Source: Bacillota bacterium
GTDB taxonomy: Bacteria > Bacillota_E > Sulfobacillia > Sulfobacillales > Sulfobacillaceae
Assembly (NCBI GenBank): GCA_021820165.1
Contig: JAKADW010000008.1
Coordinates: 1 to 14,898 of the forward strand
DNA length: 14,898 nt
Reading direction: 5' to 3'
This document shows positions 1-6,358 of the stretch, one piece after another. The notes under the pieces were generated by a model that did not search any database, was not told where the DNA came from, and saw nothing but the letters and a program-made list of their open reading frames with translations. The position numbers and the translations under genes are program-made. The stretch's first letter is position 1. Every line of letters begins with the position of its first letter.

Positions 1-623
1 TCGCCAATCAAAACCGGATTATTCTTGGTGCGCCGCGACAGGACTTGAATGACCCGCCGAATCTCCTCGTCGCGGCCAATGACGGGGTCCAGTTTACCCC
101 GACGGGCCAAATCGGTAAGGTCTTTCGAATAGCGTGCCAGGGCTTGATACTTGTCCTCGGGATTGGGGTCGGTTACCCGGGTGCTCCCGCGGACATCCTT
201 GAGGGCTCGTGTCAATCCATCTTCGCTCACGGCGTAGTCCTTTAAAATAGTTTCCGCCTGTCCACCCTTTCTTGCCGCCAACGCCAAGAGCAGGTGCTCA
301 GTGGAGGTATACTCGTCTTTTAGAGCCTCTGCCCGGCGTTCCGCGTCTTCAATCACGTCAATGAGCTCGGGGGTCAAGAAGGCCCCTGGTTGCACCCCTT
401 TAACGGCGGGAATTCGGGAGAGCCCCTGCTCCACCCGCGTGGTTAGGGGTGCCAGCGGCACACCAAGTTTTTCCAAAAGGGGCTTGACCACGCCATCCTC
501 TTGGCGTATGAGGGCCAGTAGCAGGTGCAACTCGCCCACGGCCTGATTTTGCCTTTCGCGGGCCATGTTCTGAGCTTCCTGCAAGGCCTCTTGAGACTTG
601 ACGGTCAACCTATCGAGGCGCAT
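1..623 (-). CDS. clpB: ClpB disaggregase, N-terminal part (runs off the left edge)
   Basis: ClpB is the cytoplasmic AAA+ chaperone that pulls proteins out of aggregates together with DnaK/DnaJ. The visible 207 codons start [14 protein letters not shown] and cover the N-terminal double Clp_N domain (about residues 1-145, with the second-repeat motif STEHLLLAL). They then enter the first nucleotide-binding domain with [20 protein letters not shown] and NNPVLIG. The Walker A motif should follow just beyond the edge. The ATG at 623-621 is chosen because a GGGAGGAG ribosome site lies about 7 nt upstream; another in-frame ATG 21 nt further up lies ahead of that site. The start overlaps the end of dnaJ by 14 nt, so clpB is the last visible gene of the hspR-dnaK-dnaJ-clpB operon and is probably translationally coupled to dnaJ. 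HspR control of clpB is known in Actinobacteria; here it is inferred from context. Confidence 0.95.
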   Translation of the reverse strand, partial: MRLDRLTVKSQEALQEAQNMARERQNQAVGELHLLLALIRQEDGVVKPLLEKLGVPLAPLTTRVEQGLSRIPAVKGVQPGAFLTPELIDVIEDAERRAEALKDEYTSTEHLLLALAARKGGQAETILKDYAVSEDGLTRALKDVRGSTRVTDPNPEDKYQALARYSKDLTDLARRGKLDPVIGRDEEIRRVIQVLSRRTKNNPVLIG

Positions 624-1536
624 GAATCTCTCCTCCCACTTCATGGTGCAAACTCAGCAATTGGTGATAACAGGCGTCATCCTCCGCCGTGAATGGTTCG
701 GGAAACCTCAGCGTGATTTCTAGTAGTAAATCGCCTCGCGTCTTGGTCCCCCGGTGAGGCAACCCCAGTCCTTTAAGACGCAATAACTTCCCGTGATTGG
801 CGTGGCGAGGAACGGTCACCACCACCGGTTTACCCGCCAGCGGTTGAATCGAGAGCTCACCGCCCACCGCCGCCAGTGGCACTGCCACCATCAATTGTCC
901 CACGAGGTTATCGCCCTGCCTCCGAAAACGAGGGTGAGGGGCGACCTCAATGCGAAGCCGAGCGTGGTCCCCCACCCGTAAGATGGCGCCCTCCTCAATC
1001 CCTGGAGGAATTTTAACGTCAAAGCGCCGGGGCTCCGCAACTTGACCAATCCCCCCGCATCGAGGGCAACTGCGATCGCGCCCATGACAGACCACGCAAG
1101 GACGCATCTCATTCACGGTCAGATTGACGGTTGTTCCTTGCATCACCTGTTCCAGGGTAATGGTGATCGACTCTTCCGGAACCGGATCCGACTCAGGCTC
1201 GAACCCCACCCCGGAAAACAAATCATCAAAAATCGAACCGAAGCCGCCAAGGTCTTCCGGCGACCACTCGTGGCTTACCCGGTCGAATCCAGTTCCATGC
1301 CGACGCGACTGATGCTCCGCATAGCCCCGTCGCATGCGGTCATATTCTTGGCGCTTCTTCGGGTCAGACAGTACCTCATAGGCTTCGTTGATTTCCTTAA
1401 ACTTTTCCTCGCCAGCTTTGCCGCTGACGTCCGGATGATATTGGCGCGCGAGACGGTGATAGGCCTTCTTAATGGTCGCGGCATCGTCCTTTTCCCCTAC
1501 GCCAAGTATTTGGTAATAGTCTTTGAGGGCTGCCAT
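610..1536 (-). CDS. dnaJ: DnaJ-type co-chaperone with a single-zinc central domain
   Basis: J-domain co-chaperone that delivers clients to DnaK and stimulates its ATPase. The 308-residue product has an N-terminal J domain (about 4-68) with the essential HPD at 34-36. A short Gly/Phe-poor linker follows ([13 protein letters not shown]), then a DnaJ C-terminal beta-sandwich region with [24 protein letters not shown] and [13 protein letters not shown]. The central cysteine domain is reduced. Only four cysteines (147, 150, 157, 160; CVVC and CPRCGGIG) are visible, whereas a classical type A DnaJ has eight in four CxxCxGxG motifs and is about 375 residues long. This is therefore intermediate between DnaJ and CbpA-type proteins. 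The ATG at 1536 is chosen over a GTG nine bases upstream because GGGAGG (1545-1550) lies 8 nt away. It sits 72 nt after dnaK, behind a strong hairpin, and overlaps clpB by 14 nt. Confidence 0.92.
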   Translation of the reverse strand: MAALKDYYQILGVGEKDDAATIKKAYHRLARQYHPDVSGKAGEEKFKEINEAYEVLSDPKKRQEYDRMRRGYAEHQSRRHGTGFDRVSHEWSPEDLGGFGSIFDDLFSGVGFEPESDPVPEESITITLEQVMQGTTVNLTVNEMRPCVVCHGRDRSCPRCGGIGQVAEPRRFDVKIPPGIEEGAILRVGDHARLRIEVAPHPRFRRQGDNLVGQLMVAVPLAAVGGELSIQPLAGKPVVVTVPRHANHGKLLRLKGLGLPHRGTKTRGDLLLEITLRFPEPFTAEDDACYHQLLSLHHEVGGEIHAPR

Positions 1537-1544
1537 TCTCACCA

Positions 1545-1550
1545 CCTCCC
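1545..1550 (-). promoter_or_regulatory. Ribosome binding site deciding the dnaJ start
   Basis: GGGAGG on the minus strand, 8 nt before ATG 1536. It overlaps the region of two upstream in-frame GTG codons, which rules them out as likely starts. Confidence 0.75.
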
Positions 1551-1557
1551 AGCAACG

Positions 1558-1588
1558 ACCACAGGCGAGGACGCGCCTCGCCTGTAGT
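1558..1588 (-). other. Strong hairpin between dnaK and dnaJ
   Basis: In the mRNA a 13-bp stem (one G-U pair) closes a 5-nt loop. The inner ten pairs are perfect (ACAGGCGAGG against CCTCGCCTGT). No U-run follows, so it does not look like an intrinsic terminator. It lies after the dnaK stop and ahead of the dnaJ ribosome site. A role in mRNA processing, in protecting the dnaK 3' end or in lowering dnaJ output is inferred. Confidence 0.7.
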
Positions 1589-1608
1589 CTCCATCACCAA
1601 GCCGTGCC

Positions 1609-3504
1609 TCATTCACTGGGGCGGAAATCGGCGTCAATAACATCCTCATCGTTGTTCCCAGCCTGGTCTCCCGGAGGCTCTGAGGTAGGCCCTCCGCTGG
1701 CCTGCGACTGATACAGCTGCTCGGCAAGCTTATGGGCACTGGCTTCCAATTTGGCGAGCGCCTGGTCAATGGCCTCTTTGTCGTCACCGTTTAAGGCATC
1801 GCGCACCGTTTGGATAGCCGCCTCCGCGTCGCTCTTGTCCGACTCACTAACCCGATCGCCGAGATCTTTTAGCGACTTCTCGGTCGCATACACCAGGGAT
1901 TCCGCGCGGTTTTTGGCTTCCACCACTTCGCGCCGGCGTTCGTCCTCCTGGGCCTTTTCCTGGGCCTCCTGGACCATCCGCTCGACCTCGTCCTTGGATA
2001 GCTGAGTCGAGGCTGTTACAGTAATCCGCTGTTCCTTACCGGTACCCAAGTCTTTCGCGGACACGTTGACGATGCCGTTCGCGTCAATGTCGAAGGTCAC
2101 TTCAATTTGGGGCACGCCTCGGGGCGCCGGCGGAATGTCCGTCAGGCTAAAGCGGGCCAGTGTCCGGTTGTCGGCCGCCATCGGCCGTTCACCCTGCAAC
2201 ACGTGGATTTCTACGCTAGTCTGGTTGTCGGCGGCCGTCGTGTACACTTGGCTCTTTCGGGTCGGAATGGTGGTATTGCGCTCAATGAGCTTGTTGAACA
2301 CGCCGCCTAGGGTTTCGATTCCTAAGGATAGTGGGGTGACGTCAAGCAAAATGACGTCCTTCACCTCGCCCGCCAGAACTCCACCTTGAATGGCCGCTCC
2401 GATGGCCACCACCTCGTCCGGGTTGACCCCGCGGTGCGGCTCCTTACCGGTGAGCCGCTTGACCAACTCTTGGATCACCGGCATACGGGTGGAACCTCCA
2501 ACCAGGATTACCTCATCAATCTGACTCTCGCTCAATTTGGCGTCTGTCAACGCTTGCTTAAAGGGACCCACACAACGTTCCGTTAAATCTTGGGTGAGCT
2601 CTTCGAACTTGGCCCGGGTAATTTTTTGTTCCAGGTGCTTGGGACCGGTTTGGTCGGCCGTAATAAAGGGCAACGACACTTGGGTCTCGGTGACCGAGGA
2701 CAACTCAATTTTGGCCTTTTCTGCTGCCTCAATGAGGCGCTGCAACGCCTGTCGGTCCTTGCGAAGGTCAATCCCGGTTTCTTTTTGGAACTCACTGGCG
2801 ATGTAATCGACCAGCTTCATGTCATAGTCGTCACCGCCCAAGTGCGTGTCGCCGGAGGTGGATTTCACTTCAAAGACACCATCACCGACCTCCAGCACCG
2901 AGACGTCGAAAGTTCCGCCGCCCAAGTCCCAGACGAGAATGGTTTCGTTCTTCTTTTTATCCAAGCCGTATGCCAAAGCGGCCGCCGTCGGCTCATTGAT
3001 AATGCGCAAGACCTCTAAGCCGGCAATTTTCCCGGCGTCCTTGGTGGCTTGGCGTTGAGCGTCGTTAAAGTAGGCCGGCACGGTAATGACCGCTTGGGTA
3101 ATGCTCTCGCCTAAATATTTCTCCGCATCAGCCTTCAACTTCGACAGGACCATGGCGGAGATTTGCTCCGGGGTCAGGTTTTCCCCGGCGTTTGGGAGCT
3201 CGACCCGTACTTGATTGTTGGGGCCACTCACCACCTTATAGGGTACGCGCTCCCGCTCGGCGCTCACCTCATCAAAACGGCGGCCAATAAACCGCTTGAT
3301 AGAAAACACGGTATTCTCCGGATTCATGACCGCTTGACGACGGGCCAACTGCCCGACCAAGCGTTCGCCATTTTTGCTAAACCCCACCACCGAGGGCGTA
3401 AGTCGGCTGCCCTCCGTGTTCAGAACCACGGTGGGCTGTCCGCCCTCCATGACCGCAATTACCGAGTTGGTTGTCCCTAGATCAATGCCTACTACTTTCG
3501 CCAT
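1609..3504 (-). CDS. dnaK: Hsp70 chaperone DnaK
   Basis: ATP-driven cytoplasmic Hsp70 chaperone, 631 residues. The nucleotide-binding domain (about 1-385) shows GIDLGTTNS (6-14), the catalytic Lys70 in [21 protein letters not shown], the phosphate-2 loop [14 protein letters not shown] and VGGSTRMP. The linker [15 protein letters not shown] leads to the substrate-binding domain (about 390-510), a helical lid, and a disordered acidic tail ending [13 protein letters not shown]. Residues about 75-103 form an extra segment that is missing from typical Firmicute and actinobacterial DnaK and is present in Gram-negative and cyanobacterial ones; the total length fits this. The ATG at 3504 gives the standard [10 protein letters not shown] start, with GAGGGTGA about 8 nt upstream. 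hspR overlaps the start by 23 nt, so the two are translationally coupled. GrpE, the usual nucleotide exchange partner, is not encoded in this operon. Confidence 0.98.
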   Translation of the reverse strand: MAKVVGIDLGTTNSVIAVMEGGQPTVVLNTEGSRLTPSVVGFSKNGERLVGQLARRQAVMNPENTVFSIKRFIGRRFDEVSAERERVPYKVVSGPNNQVRVELPNAGENLTPEQISAMVLSKLKADAEKYLGESITQAVITVPAYFNDAQRQATKDAGKIAGLEVLRIINEPTAAALAYGLDKKKNETILVWDLGGGTFDVSVLEVGDGVFEVKSTSGDTHLGGDDYDMKLVDYIASEFQKETGIDLRKDRQALQRLIEAAEKAKIELSSVTETQVSLPFITADQTGPKHLEQKITRAKFEELTQDLTERCVGPFKQALTDAKLSESQIDEVILVGGSTRMPVIQELVKRLTGKEPHRGVNPDEVVAIGAAIQGGVLAGEVKDVILLDVTPLSLGIETLGGVFNKLIERNTTIPTRKSQVYTTAADNQTSVEIHVLQGERPMAADNRTLARFSLTDIPPAPRGVPQIEVTFDIDANGIVNVSAKDLGTGKEQRITVTASTQLSKDEVERMVQEAQEKAQEDERRREVVEAKNRAESLVYATEKSLKDLGDRVSESDKSDAEAAIQTVRDALNGDDKEAIDQALAKLEASAHKLAEQLYQSQASGGPTSEPPGDQAGNNDEDVIDADFRPSE

Positions 3505-3778
3505 ATGTCGTCACCCTCGCTTTAGGGCCAGCCTTAGGGCTGGCACCTCCTAAAATCGCGCGGATCCCAGCCGGGTTGATGCCTTGTCCCGCTAAATCTC
3601 GGATCCGGATCAAAAGATGGAAGTCATTCTCCGAGTATAGCCGATTATTCGTATCGGTTCGATGTGGGCAAACCAGCGCTTCACGATCCCACGCCCGAAG
3701 CATCTGCGGCGAGACCCCAACCAGCCGGGCCATCACGCCAATCGTGTACACCGGTTCGTCCGGTCCATGAATGGGCAT
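3482..3778 (-). CDS. hspR: HspR-like MerR-family heat-shock repressor
   Basis: Small (98-residue) DNA-binding protein of the MerR family. [21 protein letters not shown] (about 11-31) is the winged helix-turn-helix start, followed by the wing [17 protein letters not shown] and [15 protein letters not shown]. The pattern PVYTIG...LR.WDREALV.P.RT..NNRLYS is the one seen in HspR, which in Actinobacteria and some other bacteria represses dnaK and clpB operons and uses DnaK as co-repressor. It has no ligand-binding or cysteine-rich C-terminal domain, only a short basic tail of about 20 residues. The gene comes first, before dnaK, rather than after dnaJ as in Streptomyces. ATG 3778 is the only likely full-length start because a stop lies just upstream in frame. 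The GGAGG before it is rather far (about 12 nt). Repression of its own operon is inferred from the family and position. Confidence 0.88.
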   Translation of the reverse strand: MPIHGPDEPVYTIGVMARLVGVSPQMLRAWDREALVCPHRTDTNNRLYSENDFHLLIRIRDLAGQGINPAGIRAILGGASPKAGPKARVTTYGESSRH

Positions 3779-3812
3779 GGATCATCACTTCCTCCGCCGG
3801 ATTCCATCTCCC

Positions 3813-3841
3813 ATATTAAGAAGCTTGCCCGATTGGATCAA
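3813..3841 (-). promoter_or_regulatory. Candidate promoter of the hspR-dnaK-dnaJ-clpB operon
   Basis: On the minus strand TTGATC (3836-3841) and TAATAT (3813-3818) are separated by exactly 17 bp. Each matches the housekeeping consensus at four of six bases. The predicted start near 3806 gives a leader of about 28 nt before the hspR ATG. No CIRCE element was seen. Confidence 0.5.
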
Positions 3842-3864
3842 GATTCTTGTTACGGGTACGTAAG
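3824..3864. promoter_or_regulatory. Candidate HspR operator: two CTTG-N11-YAAG elements
   Basis: Two 19-bp elements, CTTG-N11-CAAG (3824-3842) and CTTG-N11-TAAG (3846-3864), lie 22 bp apart, about two helical turns. They cover the -35 region of the candidate hspR promoter. They resemble the HAIR operator of HspR (CTTG-N13-CAAG overall), but the spacing is 2 bp shorter and the inner AGT/ACT bases are absent. The role is inferred. Confidence 0.35.
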
Positions 3865-4005
3865 GAATTTTTTCGTCCCGGCTCTGAGCTCGAAAGTATT
3901 GTGCATTGGAGACGCCGCTCCCATACTTCTTAGCGAAAGGGATGACGCCCAAGGATATGACTCGGCCCCCGTGAGTCGTTCTATCCCAAGAGGTGACGGG
4001 TATCG

Positions 4006-4011
4006 TATAAT
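4006..4011 (+). promoter_or_regulatory. -10 box of the crcB transcript
   Basis: A perfect TATAAT. Transcription starting 7 nt downstream would begin at 4018, the first base of the fluoride aptamer. I see no good -35 box 16-18 bp upstream and no TGn extension, so an activator or a weak basal promoter is possible. Confidence 0.55.
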
Positions 4012-4017
4012 GACACT

Positions 4018-4078
4018 GGCAATGGAGATCTGCCGGCCCTTGAAGACGGGCGAACCGCACAACGCTGATGACTCCTAG
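4018..4078 (+). ncRNA. Fluoride riboswitch aptamer (crcB motif)
   Basis: The RNA begins GGCAATGGAG and ends GCTGATGACTCCTAG, the conserved 5' and 3' parts of the crcB-motif fluoride riboswitch. P1 forms between GGAG(A)TC (4024-4030) and GACTCC (4070-4075). The pseudoknot forms between GGCA (4018-4021) and TGCC (4031-4034). The stretch between holds an extra GCCC/GGGC hairpin (about 4036-4051) and then GAACCGC, so P3 is not the standard compact hairpin. Two crcB genes follow directly, which strongly supports the call. Fluoride binding should keep P1 formed and let transcription continue. Confidence 0.85.
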
Positions 4079-4124
4079 AAATCCGGGCACGGCTCGGAGA
4101 TGCAGGAGAGTCAGTGATTTTTTT
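4069..4124 (+). terminator. Riboswitch-controlled intrinsic terminator
   Basis: TGACTCC (4069-4075), which includes the 3' strand of aptamer P1, can instead pair with GGAGAGTCA (4105-4113; one bulged A). Seven Ts (4118-4124) follow shortly after. The two structures exclude each other, which is the usual logic of an ON switch: without fluoride the terminator forms. GGAGAGTCA can also pair with TGACTCT at 4124-4130, just past the T-run, which would be a non-terminating alternative. Confidence 0.7.
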
Positions 4125-4153
4125 GACTCTAAGCCTATCTAAAAGGGGTGACG

Positions 4154-4528
4154 ATGGTCATCATCTTAAATGGGGTAGTCGTTTTCTTGGGCGGGGCGCT
4201 GGGAGCCACCTCTCGCTTTCTCTTGAGTTCTTGGATCAATCAAACAGCACGGGCTCGCTGGCCTCTCGGGACCTTTGTTGTCAACATTTTCGGATCCTTG
4301 CTGATCGGCCTGGTGGCCTCCCAAAGTTCCACTCTCGGCGGTCGTTGGACGCTTTTCTTGGACATGGGCTTCATTGGCGCCTTCACCACCTTTTCGAGCT
4401 TTAGCTACGAGACCATCACCCTCCTCCAAGCGGGAGAGTACCTGGAAGCGGGCTTAAACCTCTTGTTGAGCATTGTGGTTGGTCTCTTGGCGGTGACCGC
4501 CGGATTTATCATCGGGAGGGCCTTATGA
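4154..4528 (+). CDS. crcB1: Fluoride channel subunit CrcB/FluC 1
   Basis: Small four-helix membrane protein (124 residues) of the CrcB/Fluc family, which lets toxic fluoride leave the cell. The sequence shows GALGATSRF (14-22) in helix 1, the pore Asn44 in GTFVVNIFGS, and the phenylalanine-box motif GAFTTFSSFSYE with Phe80 and Phe83 in helix 3. A hydrophobic fourth helix ends GFIIGRAL. The ATG at 4154 is preceded by AAGGGG about 5 nt upstream; a GTG two codons earlier lies within the ribosome site and is less likely. It is read from the fluoride riboswitch and overlaps the second crcB by four bases (ATGA, 4525-4528). Two unequal crcB genes in tandem, as in many Gram-positives, suggest an antiparallel heterodimer. 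Confidence 0.95.
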   Translation: MVIILNGVVVFLGGALGATSRFLLSSWINQTARARWPLGTFVVNIFGSLLIGLVASQSSTLGGRWTLFLDMGFIGAFTTFSSFSYETITLLQAGEYLEAGLNLLLSIVVGLLAVTAGFIIGRAL

Positions 4529-4917
4529 AAAACATCGGTCTCATCGCCATCGGAGGTGGATTGGGAGCTCTTGCCCGTTGGGCGCTGATCGCACTCATTC
4601 CCGGATACCTCTTCCCCACCAACATCTTCGTCATTAACCTCTCAGGGAGTTTCTTCCTGGGGCTCGTCATGTCACTGGCGGTCGAGTACAGCCTTCTCAA
4701 GGAGCGGGGGCGACTCTTCTGGGCCGTTGGCGTCCTGGGTGGGTTCACCACCTTTTCCACGTTTATGATGGGCACCTACAGCCTCCTTACCGGCGGTGCT
4801 ATACCAACCGCCTTCACTTATCTGGCGGCCAGCATTATCTTGGGTCTAGGGGCGGTGGGGGTTGGCTTTGCCGTTCCCCGCCTGGTCTTCCGCCGTCTCG
4901 CGTCCCGTGACGGGTAG
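4525..4917 (+). CDS. crcB2: Fluoride channel subunit CrcB/FluC 2
   Basis: Second CrcB/Fluc subunit (130 residues). It has GGGLGALARWALI (10-22) in helix 1, NIFVINLSGSFFLG with pore Asn38, and GGFTTFSTFMMGTYSL with Phe77 and Phe80 in helix 3. Helix 4 ends in a basic cytoplasmic tail (RLVFRRLASRDG). ATG 4525 overlaps the crcB1 stop (ATGA) and has GGGAGGG (4514-4520) just upstream, so the two are co-translated. Both subunits keep the key Asn and Phe-box residues, so neither looks degenerate. The N-terminal ends differ in charge, which fits opposite membrane orientation of the two subunits (inference). Confidence 0.95.
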   Translation: MKNIGLIAIGGGLGALARWALIALIPGYLFPTNIFVINLSGSFFLGLVMSLAVEYSLLKERGRLFWAVGVLGGFTTFSTFMMGTYSLLTGGAIPTAFTYLAASIILGLGAVGVGFAVPRLVFRRLASRDG

Positions 4918-4960
4918 GGCCTCAACCGCTCTCACCAATGTCGGTGCGGCGGTGAAATCT

Positions 4961-4984
4961 GTAGCCCGCCGGGGAGCGGGCTAC
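4961..4984. terminator. Candidate bidirectional terminator between crcB2 and aroA
   Basis: A perfect 9-bp stem GTAGCCCGC / GCGGGCTAC with a 6-nt loop lies between convergent genes. No real U-run follows on either strand (only AGATTT on the minus side), so termination is inferred mostly from position. Confidence 0.45.
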
Positions 4985-5006
4985 AATGGGAGAGGAGAAA
5001 CCGGAA

Positions 5007-5035
5007 GGTACCAACCGTTGGGAGCAGTTGGTGCC
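5007..5035. terminator. Second hairpin after aroA, possible terminator
   Basis: GGTACCAAC and GTTGGTGCC form a 9-bp stem (one wobble pair) with an 11-nt loop, 30 nt past the aroA stop. On the minus strand it is followed by TTCCGGTTTCT, a loose U-rich stretch. Confidence 0.35.
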
Positions 5036-5064
5036 GTTGTCAGTATGGTCCACACCCCAGGGCC

Positions 5065-6336
5065 CTATTCGCCCTTAAGGGTCAGAAATTCCTTGAAAAA
5101 GTCCGGATAGCTAATGGCCACGCTTTCCTCCCCCTTGAGATCAATCGACCCTTCAGCCACTGTGGAGGCCACTGCCGTCAACATGGCCATGCGATGGTCT
5201 CCTCGGGCATCGACCGGCCCTCCCCGAAGAGGGCTAATTCCGTCAATGGACCAGCCATCCGACCGCTCTTCTATGCGGGCTCCCAAGGCCCTGAGGATGG
5301 TGTAGGTCACCTGAATCCTGTCGCTTTCCTTCACTCGAAGCTCGTCTGCCCCCGAAATCTCTGATGTCCCTTCAGCCTGGGTTGCAATGAGAGCCGCCAA
5401 CGGCACTTCATCTACCATAGCCGGTATATCATCGGCGCCCAGCTGAAACGCTTTTAAGGGGCCGCCGGTCACGACAATCTGTCCCCACGGTTCCGGGATA
5501 TCGCCTTGTTCAATCATTGTGACATCCGCTCCCGCTTTGGCCAGTAGGCGAAAAAACCCGGTTCTTCGGGGGTTCAATAGGACGTTCTCTAGCACTATCT
5601 GCCGACCAGGCCGCAAAGCCGCCATGGCCGCCCAAAATGCCGCCGAGCTCGGATCTCCCGGCACGGCAAAGGAAATCGCCTCCAGTGGTCCCGGAAAGAC
5701 TGTCACCGCTCCCCCATCGACAGTAATCTCACCGCCCATGGCGCGAATCATCCGTTCGGTATGATCCCGCGTAGGTCGCGGTTCCCGCACGGTAACCGGC
5801 CCTTCCGCCCGTATCCCGGCCAAAAGGCACGCCGACTTCACCTGGGCGCTCGCGACCTCGAGCTCTGCGCGGCCGCCTTTCGTGCTTCCGCCCCAAACGA
5901 CCACCGGCGCGGTGCCCGAGCGGCGGGTAAGTACTGTGGCACCCAACTGCCGTAATGGCTCGGCAACCCGTGCCATGGGACGCCGACTCAATGAAGTATC
6001 GCCCGTGAGGAGACTCAGCCCCTCGATGCCGGTCACTAGCCCTGCACCAAGCCGCATGGTGGTGCCTGAGTTGCCACAGTCAATGGGACCGTTCGGTTCA
6101 TGAAGCGCGCCTTGACGAACGAGCTGCAAAAATCCCGGCCTTACGGCCTCCACCCGAACTCCCACCGCCTGAGCGAGTCGAAGGCTAGCACGGGTGTCAG
6201 CCGCATCCAGCCAACCGCGAAGCTCCATCGGCCCCTCGGCTAGGGCTGCCATTAAGATCCCGCGATGGGTAAGAGACTTGTCCCCCGGGACTGTTACGCG
6301 CCCGTCTAATCGTTCCGGCCATACTGTAAGTTCCAC
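5065..6336 (-). CDS. aroA: 3-phosphoshikimate 1-carboxyvinyltransferase (EPSP synthase)
   Basis: Sixth step of the shikimate pathway: transfers enolpyruvyl from PEP to shikimate-3-phosphate. The 423-residue product has PGDKSLTHR (17-25; Lys20, Arg25), the PEP-binding GNSGTTMRL, GDTSLSRRPM, SAQVKSACLLAG, TRDHTERM, and the C-terminal KESDRI and GDHRMAM. SAQVKSA and RDHTE are typical of class II EPSP synthases. The position equal to E. coli Gly96 is Gly, while Pro101 is replaced by Leu, as in other Gram-positive enzymes. GTG 6336 is chosen because AGGGGGGAG sits 3-5 nt upstream and the protein then starts at the conserved first strand; a longer reading to 6462 would run back into tyrA. It lies 22 nt after tyrA and is the last gene of the aroF-tyrA-aroA unit. 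Confidence 0.96.
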   Translation of the reverse strand: MELTVWPERLDGRVTVPGDKSLTHRGILMAALAEGPMELRGWLDAADTRASLRLAQAVGVRVEAVRPGFLQLVRQGALHEPNGPIDCGNSGTTMRLGAGLVTGIEGLSLLTGDTSLSRRPMARVAEPLRQLGATVLTRRSGTAPVVVWGGSTKGGRAELEVASAQVKSACLLAGIRAEGPVTVREPRPTRDHTERMIRAMGGEITVDGGAVTVFPGPLEAISFAVPGDPSSAAFWAAMAALRPGRQIVLENVLLNPRRTGFFRLLAKAGADVTMIEQGDIPEPWGQIVVTGGPLKAFQLGADDIPAMVDEVPLAALIATQAEGTSEISGADELRVKESDRIQVTYTILRALGARIEERSDGWSIDGISPLRGGPVDARGDHRMAMLTAVASTVAEGSIDLKGEESVAISYPDFFKEFLTLKGE

Positions 6337-6339
6337 GAT

Positions 6340-6348
6340 CTCCCCCCT
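6340..6348 (-). promoter_or_regulatory. Ribosome binding site deciding the aroA start
   Basis: AGGGGGGAG on the minus strand, directly before GTG 6336, in the 22-nt gap after the tyrA stop. Confidence 0.7.
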
Positions 6349-6358
6349 AGGAATCCGG

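Larger units (their letters stand above)
3779..4153. other. Divergent intergenic region between hspR and crcB
   Basis: No convincing gene is seen here. It holds the candidate hspR promoter and operator elements (3813-3864), an unassigned stretch (about 3865-4005), and the promoter, fluoride riboswitch, terminator and ribosome site of the crcB pair (4006-4153). Confidence 0.7.

Noticed and set aside
1558..1588. dnaK-dnaJ hairpin as a full terminator
   Set aside because: The stem is followed by GGTCGTTGC with no U-run, and dnaJ and clpB downstream have no visible promoter of their own.
3779..4017. CIRCE element (HrcA operator) before the chaperone operon
   Set aside because: No TTAGCACTC-N9-GAGTGCTAA-like sequence is present. 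The HspR gene in the operon argues for another operator.
3785..4090. Open reading frame of 101 codons on the minus strand upstream of hspR
   Set aside because: It overlaps the hspR promoter and, on the other strand, the fluoride riboswitch. Its translation shows no recognisable domain and no good ribosome site.
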